Shown: piece after piece, positions 1 through 8,644 of the stretch
How the letters are laid out: the number at the start of each line of letters is the position of its first letter
Position numbering within the stretch: position 1 is the first letter of the stretch
DNA from: CAZPMT01 sp964587655
Lineage (GTDB): Bacteria > Hydrogenedentota > Hydrogenedentia > Hydrogenedentales > SLHB01
Assembly: GCA_964587655.1 (NCBI GenBank)
Contig: CAZPMT010000009.1
Location: 23,429 to 87,428 of the forward strand
DNA length: 64,000 nt
Reading direction: 5' to 3'
Notes under the pieces: generated by a model
Seen by the model: only the letters and a program-made list of their open reading frames with translations
Database searches by the model: none
What the model was told of the DNA's origin: nothing
Position numbers and translations under genes: made by a program

Positions 1-574
1 GCTCGAATTCCTTCAAGAGTTGTCGCTGTTCTCGGAAGTGGACGATCTGAAAACGGATACGCCCGCCATCACGCTGATGACGTGTCACAGCGCGAAAGGT
101 CTTGAGTTTGATTCAGTGTACTTGATAGGGTTAGAAGAGGGTTTGTTGCCGCATGCGACGGCCATGCATTCGGATCTCGAGGCCGAGGAAGAACGGAGGC
201 TGTGTTACGTGGCGATGACGCGCGCGCGGAGCCGTCTGACGCTGACGGCGGCGGGATCGCGTATAATGTACGGCGAATCGGAAGCGCGTGCGGTCTCGCG
301 GTTTATCAAGGAGATCCCCGGCGAACTGTTGCGCCGGATTGCGCGGGACCGGCGGGAGTCTGAAGGGAAGCCGTCGCCGCGCTCGGAGGCGTCGCCGGGT
401 GCGTTGAAGCTCGGGACGCGCGTACGGCACGCCACGTTCGGCGAAGGGCACGTGTTGTTCACGTCGGGTTCGGGCGAGAATCTGCGCGCCCGCATCCGTT
501 TCAAGACAGGACGGGTTAGCACGTTCATGATCAAGAAGACGCCTCTCGAAATCCTGGAGGGCACGAAACGGTGA
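1..574 (+). CDS. pcrA: UvrD/PcrA-type ATP-dependent DNA helicase, C-terminal part (5' truncated)
   Basis: This is the 3' end of a superfamily 1 DNA helicase; the reading frame is open to the left edge, so the gene starts outside the window. Motif V is visible (TCHSAKGLEFDSVYLIGLEEG), as is motif VI (EEERRLCYVAMTRAR), which carries the arginine finger that contacts ATP. The last 50 or so residues (LGTRVRHATFGEGHVL and following) match the C-terminal tudor-like domain of PcrA/UvrD, which in PcrA contacts RNA polymerase. Family enzymes unwind DNA in excision repair and remove proteins from DNA. The stop codon overlaps the GTG start of pheA in a GTGA tetranucleotide, so translational coupling is likely. 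The assignment to PcrA/UvrD is firm; separating PcrA from UvrD is not possible from the fragment. Confidence 0.93.
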   Translation, partial: LEFLQELSLFSEVDDLKTDTPAITLMTCHSAKGLEFDSVYLIGLEEGLLPHATAMHSDLEAEEERRLCYVAMTRARSRLTLTAAGSRIMYGESEARAVSRFIKEIPGELLRRIARDRRESEGKPSPRSEASPGALKLGTRVRHATFGEGHVLFTSGSGENLRARIRFKTGRVSTFMIKKTPLEILEGTKR

Positions 575-1641
575 CACTGGATGAACTCAGGGCCAAGATC
601 GACGAATTGGATGACGGCGTACTCCGCCTGTTGAACGAGCGCGCGAAATTGGCGCTGGAAATCGCCGAGATCAAGCGCACCAATCAGACCTCGTTCTACG
701 TGCCTGAGCGCGAGAAGGCGGTTCTGGACCGGCTCCGCGCCCGAAACGAAGGGCCTCTCTCGGACGAGGCCGTCAAGGCGATCTATCGCGAGGTCATGAG
801 TTCAATCCGGGCCCTCGAGAAGAAGATCTCAGTGGGATTCCTCGGGCCGCGCGAGACATTCAGCCATATGGCGGCCATGCGTGTTTTCGGCGTGACGGCG
901 GACTATCATCCGCTGCCCATGGTGGCGGACATCTTCACCGAAGTCGAACGGAAGCGGATCGACTACGGCGTGGTTCCCGTCGAGAGTTCGATGGGGGGCG
1001 GCGTCCATGACACGTTGGATCGGTTCATTGCTTCAGACCTGAAAATCATCAACGAAGTGTTGCTGCGCGTCACACAGAATCTCCTTGCGAACTGCCCTCT
1101 CGAAAAGATCAAGCGGGTGTATTCGAAGGATAACGCCTTCGTTCAGTGCCGCAACTGGCTTCGGGTAAACCTCCCGAACGCGGAGCTCATCGACGTCGCC
1201 AGCACCGCGGAGGCGGCGCGCATCGCGGCTGAGGAAGAGGGAGCGGCGGCGGTTGCGAGCGCGCTTGCGGGGAAGACGTACAACGTCGACGTTCTCGTGC
1301 CGTGCATCGAGGACTCGCCGAACAACTACACGCGGTTTTTCGTGATCGGTCATCAGCTCGCTAAGCCCACGGGCAAGGATAAGACCTCGGTCCTGATCTC
1401 GATCAAAGATCGTCCGGGCGCGCTTCACTCCCTGCTGCTGCCCTTTCATGAAGCAAAGGTCAACCTCACCCGCATCGAGTCGCGCCCGTCGCGGAAGAAG
1501 GCGTGGGAGTACGTGTTCTTCATCGACCTCGTTGGTCATGCCGACGAACCCAGGGTGTCCAGCGTACTTCAGCACGTGGCCGAGCATTGCGCCGAACTCC
1601 GGGTTCTCGGTTCGTATCCGCAGGGGGAAACGGAGGAGTAG
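571..1641 (+). CDS. pheA: Bifunctional chorismate mutase / prephenate dehydratase (P-protein)
   Basis: The enzyme converts chorismate to prephenate and then to phenylpyruvate, the committed branch to phenylalanine. Three domains are visible in 356 residues: an AroQ-type chorismate mutase helix bundle (about 1-85, LRAKIDELDDGVLRLLNERAKLA), a prephenate dehydratase domain (about 88-270, starting VGFLGPRETFSHMAA and ending with NNYTRFFVIG, the conserved TRF motif), and a C-terminal ACT domain (about 275-350) with the ESRPS phenylalanine-sensing motif. Length is normal for the family. Start is GTG at 571, overlapping the helicase stop. One oddity is the dehydratase motif, which reads PVESSMGGGV where the family usually has P-[IV]-E-N-S-x-x-G. 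The ACT domain implies feedback inhibition by phenylalanine. Confidence 0.95.
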   Translation: MTLDELRAKIDELDDGVLRLLNERAKLALEIAEIKRTNQTSFYVPEREKAVLDRLRARNEGPLSDEAVKAIYREVMSSIRALEKKISVGFLGPRETFSHMAAMRVFGVTADYHPLPMVADIFTEVERKRIDYGVVPVESSMGGGVHDTLDRFIASDLKIINEVLLRVTQNLLANCPLEKIKRVYSKDNAFVQCRNWLRVNLPNAELIDVASTAEAARIAAEEEGAAAVASALAGKTYNVDVLVPCIEDSPNNYTRFFVIGHQLAKPTGKDKTSVLISIKDRPGALHSLLLPFHEAKVNLTRIESRPSRKKAWEYVFFIDLVGHADEPRVSSVLQHVAEHCAELRVLGSYPQGETEE

Positions 1642-1655
1642 CCGCAGCCGGCACG

Positions 1656-3002
1656 TCACCGCAACGGAGGCAGGACGTCGGCTTGCAGCCGCATCATCTC
1701 TTCCACGCAATCGACGGCCCGCCGATACGAATCCACCGTAGGATCCAGTAGCATCGCCTGGATCAGTTTGTTTCTTGACTGCTCGTCGAAAGCCTCGACA
1801 AGCAGTTTGTGAATGCTCGCCTGTGTCCGCAGCAGGGCTGCGATACCCTCGGGAAGAGGATCCATTTGGCAGGGGCGCAGACCCGCGGCATCGGCGTTCG
1901 CAGGGAGTTCGACGACCATGTCGCCGGGGAGGTTTGGAATCGCGCCGCGGTTGGGGATATTGACGGCTTCAAGCGTGCGCGAGACGCCGCGGGCCAGAGC
2001 TTCCATGATGGGCACGGCCAGTTCTCCCGACGGCCGGATTTTCGCTTCCTCCCACCGTTCGGGCGGCGGTTCCGGACGCCGCCAGGGTCGCGTGGTCTTG
2101 TCGCCGCTCAGCGAGTAGACGAATTCCGGGATATTGCCAGCGTCCCACGGGTGGCCGTCGGCCGGATCGTAGAAGTATTGCAGTTCGCTCGAAACGAACT
2201 CTTCCGCCCACCGAATATACTCGCCATAGTGATTAGCCGCGGGCGAGGGCCACAGGCCGAAACGGCGGAACAGGATGCGCGCCATTCCAATCTCATGCCA
2301 ATCGGCCAGCCAATCGCCATCGCGCTCCACGGCGCGCAGCCGGGGGTAAAGGTCCTCACCGGTTCGGCGATGCTTAATCCACTGGAAGAATGTGAAATGG
2401 TTCATGCCGCACGCCGCGCCTTCCAGATCGTCCACCGGCATGCCGAGTATCGTCGCGATCTGATGAAGTCCCATGAACACGCCGTGGCAGAGTCCCGCGC
2501 TCTCGATCGTCGTCAGACGTGACACGGCCTCGCAAAGCTTGTGCTCCGGGTTCGAGAAGTTCAGCATCAATGCGCGCGGACAAAGGCGCTCCATGGCGCG
2601 CGCGATTTCGATCATGGGGCTCATGTTTCGCAGGGCGTGGAACAAGCCGCCCGGGCCGCCGTTCTCGCCGAAGACCTGGCGGAAGCCATACCTGCGGGGG
2701 ATATGGAAATCCTGCGTCCACCGAAGGAAGCGTTGCACGTCAATGGCGGTAATGACGAAATCCGCCCCGTCGACGGCGGCCTCCAGGTCGGTGGTCGAAA
2801 CGAAACTCGTTTCCCGCCTGAGCGCCTTTTTCAGGAACGCGGCATATGCCTCGATGTCCTTCAGGCCCCCGGCAACCTTGTCCATGAGTACGACCTGGAC
2901 TCCGCCTTCGTTCAGCGGATCGCTCAACAAAATATCGCGTACGGACGAGGGGCCGAAGGATCGGCTGCCCGCGCCGATAAGTGCAATCTTGATCTGCTTC
3001 AT
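1656..3002 (-). CDS. Family 4 glycosidase (alpha-glucosidase/alpha-galacturonidase type), NAD- and metal-dependent
   Basis: A 448-residue cytoplasmic GH4 enzyme. These hydrolases bind NAD and a divalent metal and cleave by oxidation at C3 followed by elimination. The N-terminus is a Rossmann fold (KIALIGAGSRSFGP, residues 4-17). The metal-binding cysteine is seen in SAGLCHGVF and the conserved asparagine/histidine in ACGMNHFTFF; LNFSNPEH also matches a family signature. Length fits the family (430-480). An AGGAG sequence about 12 bases upstream supports the ATG at 3002. The gene converges on pheA with only 14 bases between stops. Substrate (alpha-glucoside, alpha-galactoside or galacturonide) cannot be read from the sequence. 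Confidence 0.88.
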   Translation of the reverse strand: MKQIKIALIGAGSRSFGPSSVRDILLSDPLNEGGVQVVLMDKVAGGLKDIEAYAAFLKKALRRETSFVSTTDLEAAVDGADFVITAIDVQRFLRWTQDFHIPRRYGFRQVFGENGGPGGLFHALRNMSPMIEIARAMERLCPRALMLNFSNPEHKLCEAVSRLTTIESAGLCHGVFMGLHQIATILGMPVDDLEGAACGMNHFTFFQWIKHRRTGEDLYPRLRAVERDGDWLADWHEIGMARILFRRFGLWPSPAANHYGEYIRWAEEFVSSELQYFYDPADGHPWDAGNIPEFVYSLSGDKTTRPWRRPEPPPERWEEAKIRPSGELAVPIMEALARGVSRTLEAVNIPNRGAIPNLPGDMVVELPANADAAGLRPCQMDPLPEGIAALLRTQASIHKLLVEAFDEQSRNKLIQAMLLDPTVDSYRRAVDCVEEMMRLQADVLPPLR

Positions 3003-3148
3003 GCGACTACTCCTGTCCGGAAACCTGCATCAGACGGTATCATTCGCGACACGGACGCGGCAACTGACCGAGTTGCCATTTGCTTTGTGGAGGATGGATC
3101 TGCTATTCCCGATCTTAGAGTATCTGTCGTGGCTGCGTCGAGAGAATC

Positions 3149-3889
3149 GTGAACGAAACGTTGCAGAACAGCGATTCCGTTATGCCGTCGTTGCGAACGT
3201 CGGCGACGGTGGTGATCCCGTGTTACAACGCGGGGCATCGCGTGCGGGGCGTTGCCGAAGGGGCCTTGGAGATAGTCAAGCGCGTCATTGTCGTGGACGA
3301 CGGCAGCACTGATGGAGCAGTGCAGGGGTTGCTCGATCTCCCCGTGGCGACAATCAGGTCAGATCGTAATCGCGGGAAAGGATCGGCGTTGCTTGCGGGA
3401 TTCAAGGCCGCTCTCGATCATCCTGAAACGGCGTGCGTGCTCGTGGTCGATGCGGACGGGCAGCACGACCCGCGTGAGATCCCGGCGCTTTACGAGGCGT
3501 TTGTTCGGCAGGAGGCGGACCTCGTTATTGGGGCGCGCACCTTTGATCGGCGCATCGTTCCATGGCGGAGCCGATTTGGAAACAGGCTCACGGTAGCCGT
3601 CACGGGACGCCTGTTCGGCCACCGTCTTCCCGATACGCAGTCTGGTTTTCGTCTGCTTTCGCGTTCCTTTGCGGCATCCGTGATCGAGACCGTGCCGGAA
3701 GGGCGCTATGAGACGGAGATGGCGATTATTCTCAAGGCCATACGCGAGAAACGAAGGATAGTCTCAGTGCCGATTCGAACTCTATACGAATCCGGCAACG
3801 CCTCGTCGCACTTCCGGAAGGTCCAGGACTCGCTGCGCATATATCGCGTGCTCTTGGGCGCCGCGCTTCACCGGTGGTACCGATCTTGA
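3149..3889 (+). CDS. Family 2 glycosyltransferase, polyprenyl-phosphate mannose/glucose synthase-like
   Basis: A 246-residue GT-A fold glycosyltransferase with no obvious membrane helix. Motifs are ATVVIPCYNAGHRVRGV (nucleotide-sugar binding, residues 19-35), VVDDGSTDGA, VLVVDADGQHDP (the D-x-D metal motif), VIGARTFDRR and DTQSGFRLLSR. This pattern is typical of DPM1-like enzymes that charge a polyprenyl phosphate with a sugar. Start is uncertain: GTG at 3149 or ATG at 3182, both in frame; the conserved region begins after the second. The 3' end overlaps menG and contains a copy of a dispersed palindrome (3873-3896). Its place before the men genes could reflect shared transcription rather than shared function. 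It could serve the PMT-like transferase further downstream, but that is only inference. Confidence 0.85.
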   Translation: MNETLQNSDSVMPSLRTSATVVIPCYNAGHRVRGVAEGALEIVKRVIVVDDGSTDGAVQGLLDLPVATIRSDRNRGKGSALLAGFKAALDHPETACVLVVDADGQHDPREIPALYEAFVRQEADLVIGARTFDRRIVPWRSRFGNRLTVAVTGRLFGHRLPDTQSGFRLLSRSFAASVIETVPEGRYETEMAIILKAIREKRRIVSVPIRTLYESGNASSHFRKVQDSLRIYRVLLGAALHRWYRS

Positions 3890-3896
3890 TACCGCC
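3873..3896. repeat. Dispersed palindrome, GGTATC family, copy 1
   Basis: A 24-bp sequence of the form GG(T)GGTA(C)C-GATCTT-GATACCGCC. It differs at two positions from the cleaner copy at 15467-15490, and a degenerate neighbour follows at about 3899-3919. It lies across the junction of the glycosyltransferase stop and the menG start and is translated as the first residues of MenG if the GTG at 3874 is used. Confidence 0.7.
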
Positions 3897-4614
3897 GACG
3901 GCATCGAAATCGATACGGCCGGCGTGGCGCATGTTTGACGCCATCGCTCACCGGTATGATTTGCTCAACCGTCTTCTCTCGTTTGGACAGGACGTGAAAT
4001 GGCGGCGAGCATTGGCAGAGAGCGTATCGGATGCGCGTTTCGCCCGCATTCTCGACGTCGCCACGGGCACGGGTGATGTTCTCCTGGCGGTGGCGGATGG
4101 GTGTGCCTGCGAGCGGTTTTGCGTGGGAATGGACATGGCGGGCAAGATGCTGGAACTGGCGCGTACAAAGCTTGCGGAAAAACCAGCCGCTAATCGCGGG
4201 TTCGCCCTCGTGCGTTGCGACGCCGGGGCGATTCCGTTGAGGGCGGACGGTTTCGACGCCGTGACCATCGCCTTCGGCATACGAAACGTGCCGGACGTCT
4301 CGCAGGCTTTGCGCGGGATGTGTCGCGTTTTGGCGCCAGGCGGACGGCTGGCCGTCCTCGAGTTCTCGCTGCCGTCGCGCCGCATTATCCGTTTCTTGTA
4401 CCTGTTGTACTTCCGGCGGGTTCTCCCGTTGCTGGGAGGACTCGTCTCGGGTGATTATGACGCCTACCGGTATCTGAACCGGAGCGTCGAGTCATTTCCA
4501 TATGGACAGGCGTTTTGCGGTATTATTGCCGCCAGCGGTTTTGACAACGTCGCTGCTTGTCCGCTCACGTGGGGCGTTGCAACGCTGTATACTGGAGAGA
4601 AAGCGCGTGTCTAG
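3874..4614 (+). CDS. menG: Demethylmenaquinone C-methyltransferase (UbiE/MenG family)
   Basis: SAM-dependent C-methyltransferase for the last step of menaquinone synthesis (demethylmenaquinone to menaquinone), acting at the membrane. It shows the UbiE N-terminal block MFDAIAHRYDLLNRLLSFGQDVKWRR (written here for position 20 onward only as MFDAIAHRYDLLNR), the SAM-binding glycine loop ILDVATGTGDVL, an acidic residue in GMDMAGKMLELAR, and the family signature AFGIRNVPD followed by VLAPGGRLAVLEFS. Start is uncertain. GTG at 3874 overlaps the previous gene by 16 bases and TTG at 3886 overlaps it by 4; both lie in the inserted palindrome, and the family-conserved part begins at about residue 20. 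Followed 27 bases later by menF, so the role in menaquinone rather than ubiquinone synthesis is well supported by context. Confidence 0.93.
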   Translation: MVPILIPPTASKSIRPAWRMFDAIAHRYDLLNRLLSFGQDVKWRRALAESVSDARFARILDVATGTGDVLLAVADGCACERFCVGMDMAGKMLELARTKLAEKPAANRGFALVRCDAGAIPLRADGFDAVTIAFGIRNVPDVSQALRGMCRVLAPGGRLAVLEFSLPSRRIIRFLYLLYFRRVLPLLGGLVSGDYDAYRYLNRSVESFPYGQAFCGIIAASGFDNVAACPLTWGVATLYTGEKARV

Positions 4615-4641
4615 TTCCGGGCCTTACGACGGAAGCGTGAT

Positions 4642-6018
4642 ATGACCGAGATCATACAAGCGCCTCAGTTCTGCGATATCCCCCTGCTTGTCGAGCAGGC
4701 CTTCGCAATTGGCTCGGGGACGCCGCGGGTGGTCCGCATCGAGATTCCCATAGAGCCGCTGGACCCGTTGAAGTGGCTCCATGCTCAGAGCGCGCACGTC
4801 AAGACCTATTGGGCCGACCGGGAAGGCGCCTTCACGATGGGTGGTGTGGGCGCGGCCCACACGGTGACCGGGAATGATCGTCTGCCACCGTACGGGCCGT
4901 TGTTCGACCGGCTCCGGCAGGGGTTGTCGTGCGCTCACCCGAATCTCCGGTACTACGGAGGTCTGTGTTTCGATGCGTGTCACACGGCGGACCCTCGGTG
5001 GAAGCGGTGGGGAACATACAGGTTCGTCATTCCGCGTTTCGAGGTCCTTGCGACGAGCGCGGGCTGCTATTTCGTGTGCAATGCTTTCAGCAAGAACAAC
5101 GATCACAGCCGCAACGAAGTCGATGCCATTCGTCGCGAGCTTGCGGCGGTCACGCTGAGGGAGGATGAGGATCCGGGCGAACTGCCGAGGCTCGTGACGC
5201 GACATGATTGTCCGGACCGGGATGCCTGGTCCGGCATGATAGGGAAAGCGCTCAATTCGTTTCGGCGGTGCGGCCTCGAGAAAGTCGTGCTGGCTCGGGA
5301 ATCCGCCTTCGAGTTCGCATCGGAGCCCGACGCCCTGACACTTCTGAGGCGTCTCTCTGACGCGGTCGGGAACGCCTATCTGCTGATGTTCCACCCGTAC
5401 AAAGGCGCGTCGTTTCTGGGCGCGTCTCCGGAGAGGTTGTACCGGCGTGTCGGTGGTTTCATTCAGAGCGAAGCCCTTGCCGGCACGCGGCCGCGCGGGA
5501 TTTCCGAGGAGAGCGACGCGGCGCTTGCGGAGGCGCTGTCGCACGACGACAAGGAACTGCGCGAGCACCGGTACGTGGCCGACAGCATCCGCGTGGCTTT
5601 TCAGGCGCTCTGCAAGGAGGTGCGCGAGGAGGAAGAAGTGTCCATTGTCCGGCTCCGGGACTGCCAGCACTTGGTCCGCCGGTTCGAGGGTATGCTGGCC
5701 GACGGAAAGACCGAGTCCGACATACTTGAGACGCTGCACCCGAGTCCTGCCGTTGGTGGATGCCCGGTGAAGGCGGCCCTTGAATGGATCGAGCGCGAGG
5801 AGCCCTTCGATCGCGGCTGGTATGCGGGTCCGGTGGGTTGGGTGGGATACGACTCTTCCGAGTTCGCCGTGGGCATTCGTTCGGGGCTTATCGACGGAAA
5901 CACACTGTCGTTGTATGCCGGCGCCGGGATCGTTCCGGGGTCTGACCCCGAGCGCGAGTGGGCCGAGATCGAGAGTAAACTGGAAACGTTCTCGAGGATG
6001 TTGATGCAAAATGCCTGA
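4642..6018 (+). CDS. menF: Isochorismate synthase
   Basis: Converts chorismate to isochorismate, the entry step of the classical menaquinone pathway. The 458-residue protein has the chorismate-binding fold: a variable N-terminal half and a conserved C-terminal half with KVVLARE, FLGASPERLYRR, SEALAGTRPRG, HPSPAVGGCPVKAAL and GWYAGPVGW. The lysine in KVVLARE and the glutamates in SPERL and SEALAGT are the expected catalytic and Mg-binding positions. It could be confused with salicylate or anthranilate synthase component I, but the order menG-menF-menD-menH-menB settles the call. The stop overlaps the menD start by 8 bases. Confidence 0.93.
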   Translation: MTEIIQAPQFCDIPLLVEQAFAIGSGTPRVVRIEIPIEPLDPLKWLHAQSAHVKTYWADREGAFTMGGVGAAHTVTGNDRLPPYGPLFDRLRQGLSCAHPNLRYYGGLCFDACHTADPRWKRWGTYRFVIPRFEVLATSAGCYFVCNAFSKNNDHSRNEVDAIRRELAAVTLREDEDPGELPRLVTRHDCPDRDAWSGMIGKALNSFRRCGLEKVVLARESAFEFASEPDALTLLRRLSDAVGNAYLLMFHPYKGASFLGASPERLYRRVGGFIQSEALAGTRPRGISEESDAALAEALSHDDKELREHRYVADSIRVAFQALCKEVREEEEVSIVRLRDCQHLVRRFEGMLADGKTESDILETLHPSPAVGGCPVKAALEWIEREEPFDRGWYAGPVGWVGYDSSEFAVGIRSGLIDGNTLSLYAGAGIVPGSDPEREWAEIESKLETFSRMLMQNA

Positions 6019-7819
6019 CGGGGCTTCTGGTACGACCGAGACGGACCGGCGCACGGCAAGCCTTAACCGTGTGTGGGGCGGGATCATTGTCGAAGAACTC
6101 GTGCGATGCGGAGCCGGTGTCTTCTGCCTCTCACCGGGATCGCGATGCACTCCCCTGACCCTTGGCGTCGCGGCGAACCCGCGCGCGCGAAGCGTTGTTC
6201 ACTTCGACGAGCGCGGCGCCGCATACCACGCGTTGGGCTGGGCGAAGGCGTCCGGGCGTCCCGCCGTGCTGATATGCACCTCGGGCACCGCCGCCGCCAA
6301 CTACTTCCCCGCGGTCGTGGAAGCATCGCAATCCGAGGTCCCGCTGATTGTGCTTACGGCGGACCGTCCGCCGGAACTGCTCGATGCCGGTGCGAATCAA
6401 GCCATCGACCAGATGAAGATGTTCGGCGACTACGTGCGATGGCACTGTACGCTGCCGTGCCCGGATGAGTCCGTGCCGCCGAGTTTCGTGTTGACCACGG
6501 TTGACCAGGCCGTCCATCGCTCGACGTGTTCGCCAGCCGGCCCGGTGCATCTCAACTGCATGTTTCGCGAGCCGTTCGTGCCGGCTGAGGCTCCGTGGAA
6601 TCCGCAGAAGTATCTGCAACCCATTAGAAGGTGGAGGAAGGCCGGTTCGGCCTATACAAGATACGCGAAGGCGGAGCAACGGCCTGACGCGATGACGCTG
6701 GCTTTGATTGTAGAGATGGTCCGCGCGGCCCGCCGTGGACTGCTCGTGGTGGGAGAACTCCGTTCGTCCGCCGAATGCCGGGCCGTCAAGACCCTCGCGC
6801 GCGCGCTGAAGTGGCCCGCCTTTCCGGACGTAGCCTCCGGGCTCAGGCTTGGCAATGACCGCGCCCCCTTTGTTTCGTATTACGATCAGATGTTGCTCTC
6901 GCCATCGCTGGATTCCGGAGGCGGGCCTGATGTCGTCCTGCAAATCGGAACGCCTTTCACGTCGAAACGCTTGATGCAGTATTTGGCAGCCGCTTCTCCC
7001 GATGCTTACGTGCTCGTTGCGGGCCATCCGCTTCGCCATGACCCATTGCATCGAGTCACGTTGCGCGTCCAAGCGGATATCGAGAGCTTCTGCAGGGAGG
7101 CCTCCGAACGATTGGTTACACCCCGGCCGAAAAGCGCGTGGATGGAATGCCAGTGCAAGACCAGCAAAGTCGTGCATGACGAGGTCGAGGCGTTTCTCGC
7201 TCGTGACGATAGGCTGAGTGAGCCGCAAGCCGCCCGTCTCATCTCGAAGCATGCTCCGGAAAGCAGCGTCGTCTTTCTGGGCAACAGCATGCCCATGCGT
7301 GACATGGATATGTACGGATCGCCGCTGGGGGCCTCGGTGCGCGTCGCGGTCAACAGGGGCGCGAGCGGAATCGACGGCAACATCGCCGCCGCAGCGGGCT
7401 ATGCCGCGTCACTCGGGGTTACGGTGACGGCTCTGCTGGGCGATCTTGCCGCGCTGCACGATCTGAACTCCCTTGCGCTGCTGTCGCAGGGCATTACGGA
7501 GCCTGTTGTGTTGGTCGTCATCAACAACAACGGCGGCGGGATCTTTTCATTCCTCCCAATTGCCGGCGTCAAGGAACACTTCGAGCGGTATTTCGCCGCT
7601 CCGCACAACCTGTCCTTTGAACACGTCGCGGCGCAGTTCGGCCTCGAATATGCTTGCCCCACGACGGGCCGGGCGTTTATTAAGGCATATCAGAAGGCAT
7701 TGCGTGGTCCCCGGCACAGCATCATCGAGATCCGAACGGATCGTGACGAGAATCTGCGCCTTCACCTGGCCTTGCAGGAAACGATCGCACGGCGTCTCGA
7801 GAGCGGTGTCGTCAGGTGA
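6011..7819 (+). CDS. menD: SEPHCHC synthase, 2-oxoglutarate decarboxylase component (MenD)
   Basis: Thiamine-diphosphate enzyme that joins succinic semialdehyde, from 2-oxoglutarate, to isochorismate, giving 2-succinyl-5-enolpyruvyl-6-hydroxy-3-cyclohexene-1-carboxylate. The 602 residues show the family landmarks: CLSPGSRCTPLTLG (isochorismate-binding serine/arginine), HFDERGAAYHALGWAKASG (the TPP glutamate is just upstream), CTSGTAAANYFPAV, FLGNSMPMRDMD, NRGASGIDGN and the TPP-pyrophosphate motif GDLAALHDLNSL with INNNGGGIF. Length is normal. Overlaps menF by 8 bases and menH by 4, so the genes are probably translationally coupled. Confidence 0.95.
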   Translation: MPDGASGTTETDRRTASLNRVWGGIIVEELVRCGAGVFCLSPGSRCTPLTLGVAANPRARSVVHFDERGAAYHALGWAKASGRPAVLICTSGTAAANYFPAVVEASQSEVPLIVLTADRPPELLDAGANQAIDQMKMFGDYVRWHCTLPCPDESVPPSFVLTTVDQAVHRSTCSPAGPVHLNCMFREPFVPAEAPWNPQKYLQPIRRWRKAGSAYTRYAKAEQRPDAMTLALIVEMVRAARRGLLVVGELRSSAECRAVKTLARALKWPAFPDVASGLRLGNDRAPFVSYYDQMLLSPSLDSGGGPDVVLQIGTPFTSKRLMQYLAAASPDAYVLVAGHPLRHDPLHRVTLRVQADIESFCREASERLVTPRPKSAWMECQCKTSKVVHDEVEAFLARDDRLSEPQAARLISKHAPESSVVFLGNSMPMRDMDMYGSPLGASVRVAVNRGASGIDGNIAAAAGYAASLGVTVTALLGDLAALHDLNSLALLSQGITEPVVLVVINNNGGGIFSFLPIAGVKEHFERYFAAPHNLSFEHVAAQFGLEYACPTTGRAFIKAYQKALRGPRHSIIEIRTDRDENLRLHLALQETIARRLESGVVR

Positions 7820-8643
7820 ATGCCCCCACGATCTTCAACTACCAGATCACCGGAACGAGAAGCGCCACGCCGCTTTTGTTCCTTCACGGTTTTCTGGGCG
7901 ACCGCCGCGAATGGGACGACGTCGTGCGTGCTTGCGCGCCGGATTACCGCTGCCTGACGGTTGATCTCCCCGGGCACGGAAAGACACATCCGGCCGCGTT
8001 TGTCGAAAGCGATGGTTTGTCGTCCGTAGCCGTTGCGCTGTTCGGCTTGCTGGATGCACTGGGGATATCCTCATGCTCGGCGATCGGATACTCGATGGGC
8101 GGGCGGCTGGCCTTGTGCATGGCCACATCGCAACCCGCGCGCTTCACGAGTTTGGTGCTCGAATCCGCGTCGCCGGGTCTCCGCACCGACGTTGAGCGGC
8201 GGCGCAGGATCGAGGAAGACGAGAGGCTTGCCGAGCGGCTCATCGGGACGGACCTGGGGACCTTCCTGGACGAGTGGTACTCGCAGCCCATGTTTGGGAA
8301 CATGCGGAGGGAAACGAATCGTTTCGATGCGCTGCTGAAGCAACGTCTTGAGAATGACCCTGAACAACTCGCCCGGGCGCTCCGCGTGATGAGCGTGGGC
8401 CGTCAACCGCCGCTGTGGGACGCATGGGCGGCAAACCGCATACCAACGCTGCTCGTGACGGGTGAGCGCGACACGAGATTCCGCGCAATTATGTCCGAGA
8501 TGGCCCGTCTGTGTCCCGCGGCGGAACTGCATATCGCCGATGGCTGCGGCCACAATGTGCACTACGAAGACCCGGAAGCTTATACTCAAGTCGTTAAGCA
8601 GTTCTTGTCCGCGCATCATGCGCGGACTGAGCAAGGAGGTTAG
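7816..8643 (+). CDS. menH: SHCHC synthase MenH, alpha/beta hydrolase
   Basis: Removes pyruvate from the MenD product to give 2-succinyl-6-hydroxy-2,4-cyclohexadiene-1-carboxylate. It is a 275-residue alpha/beta hydrolase with the oxyanion-hole block LLFLHGFLGDRREWDD, the nucleophile elbow GYSMGGRLAL (serine), the acid in TLLVTGERDTRF and the histidine in GCGHNVHYEDPE. Start is GTG at 7816, overlapping the menD stop as GTGA. The last codons (EQGG) contain the GGAGG ribosome binding site of menB. The hydrolase fold alone would be generic; location between menD and menB gives the specific name. Confidence 0.9.
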   Translation: MNAPTIFNYQITGTRSATPLLFLHGFLGDRREWDDVVRACAPDYRCLTVDLPGHGKTHPAAFVESDGLSSVAVALFGLLDALGISSCSAIGYSMGGRLALCMATSQPARFTSLVLESASPGLRTDVERRRRIEEDERLAERLIGTDLGTFLDEWYSQPMFGNMRRETNRFDALLKQRLENDPEQLARALRVMSVGRQPPLWDAWAANRIPTLLVTGERDTRFRAIMSEMARLCPAAELHIADGCGHNVHYEDPEAYTQVVKQFLSAHHARTEQGG

Positions 8644-8644
8644 A

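Noticed and set aside
4624..6150. Long open frame on the minus strand opposite menF (508 codons)
   Set aside because: It mirrors menF in the complementary frame of GC-rich DNA. The translation has no recognisable domain, while menF has all motifs and proper neighbours.
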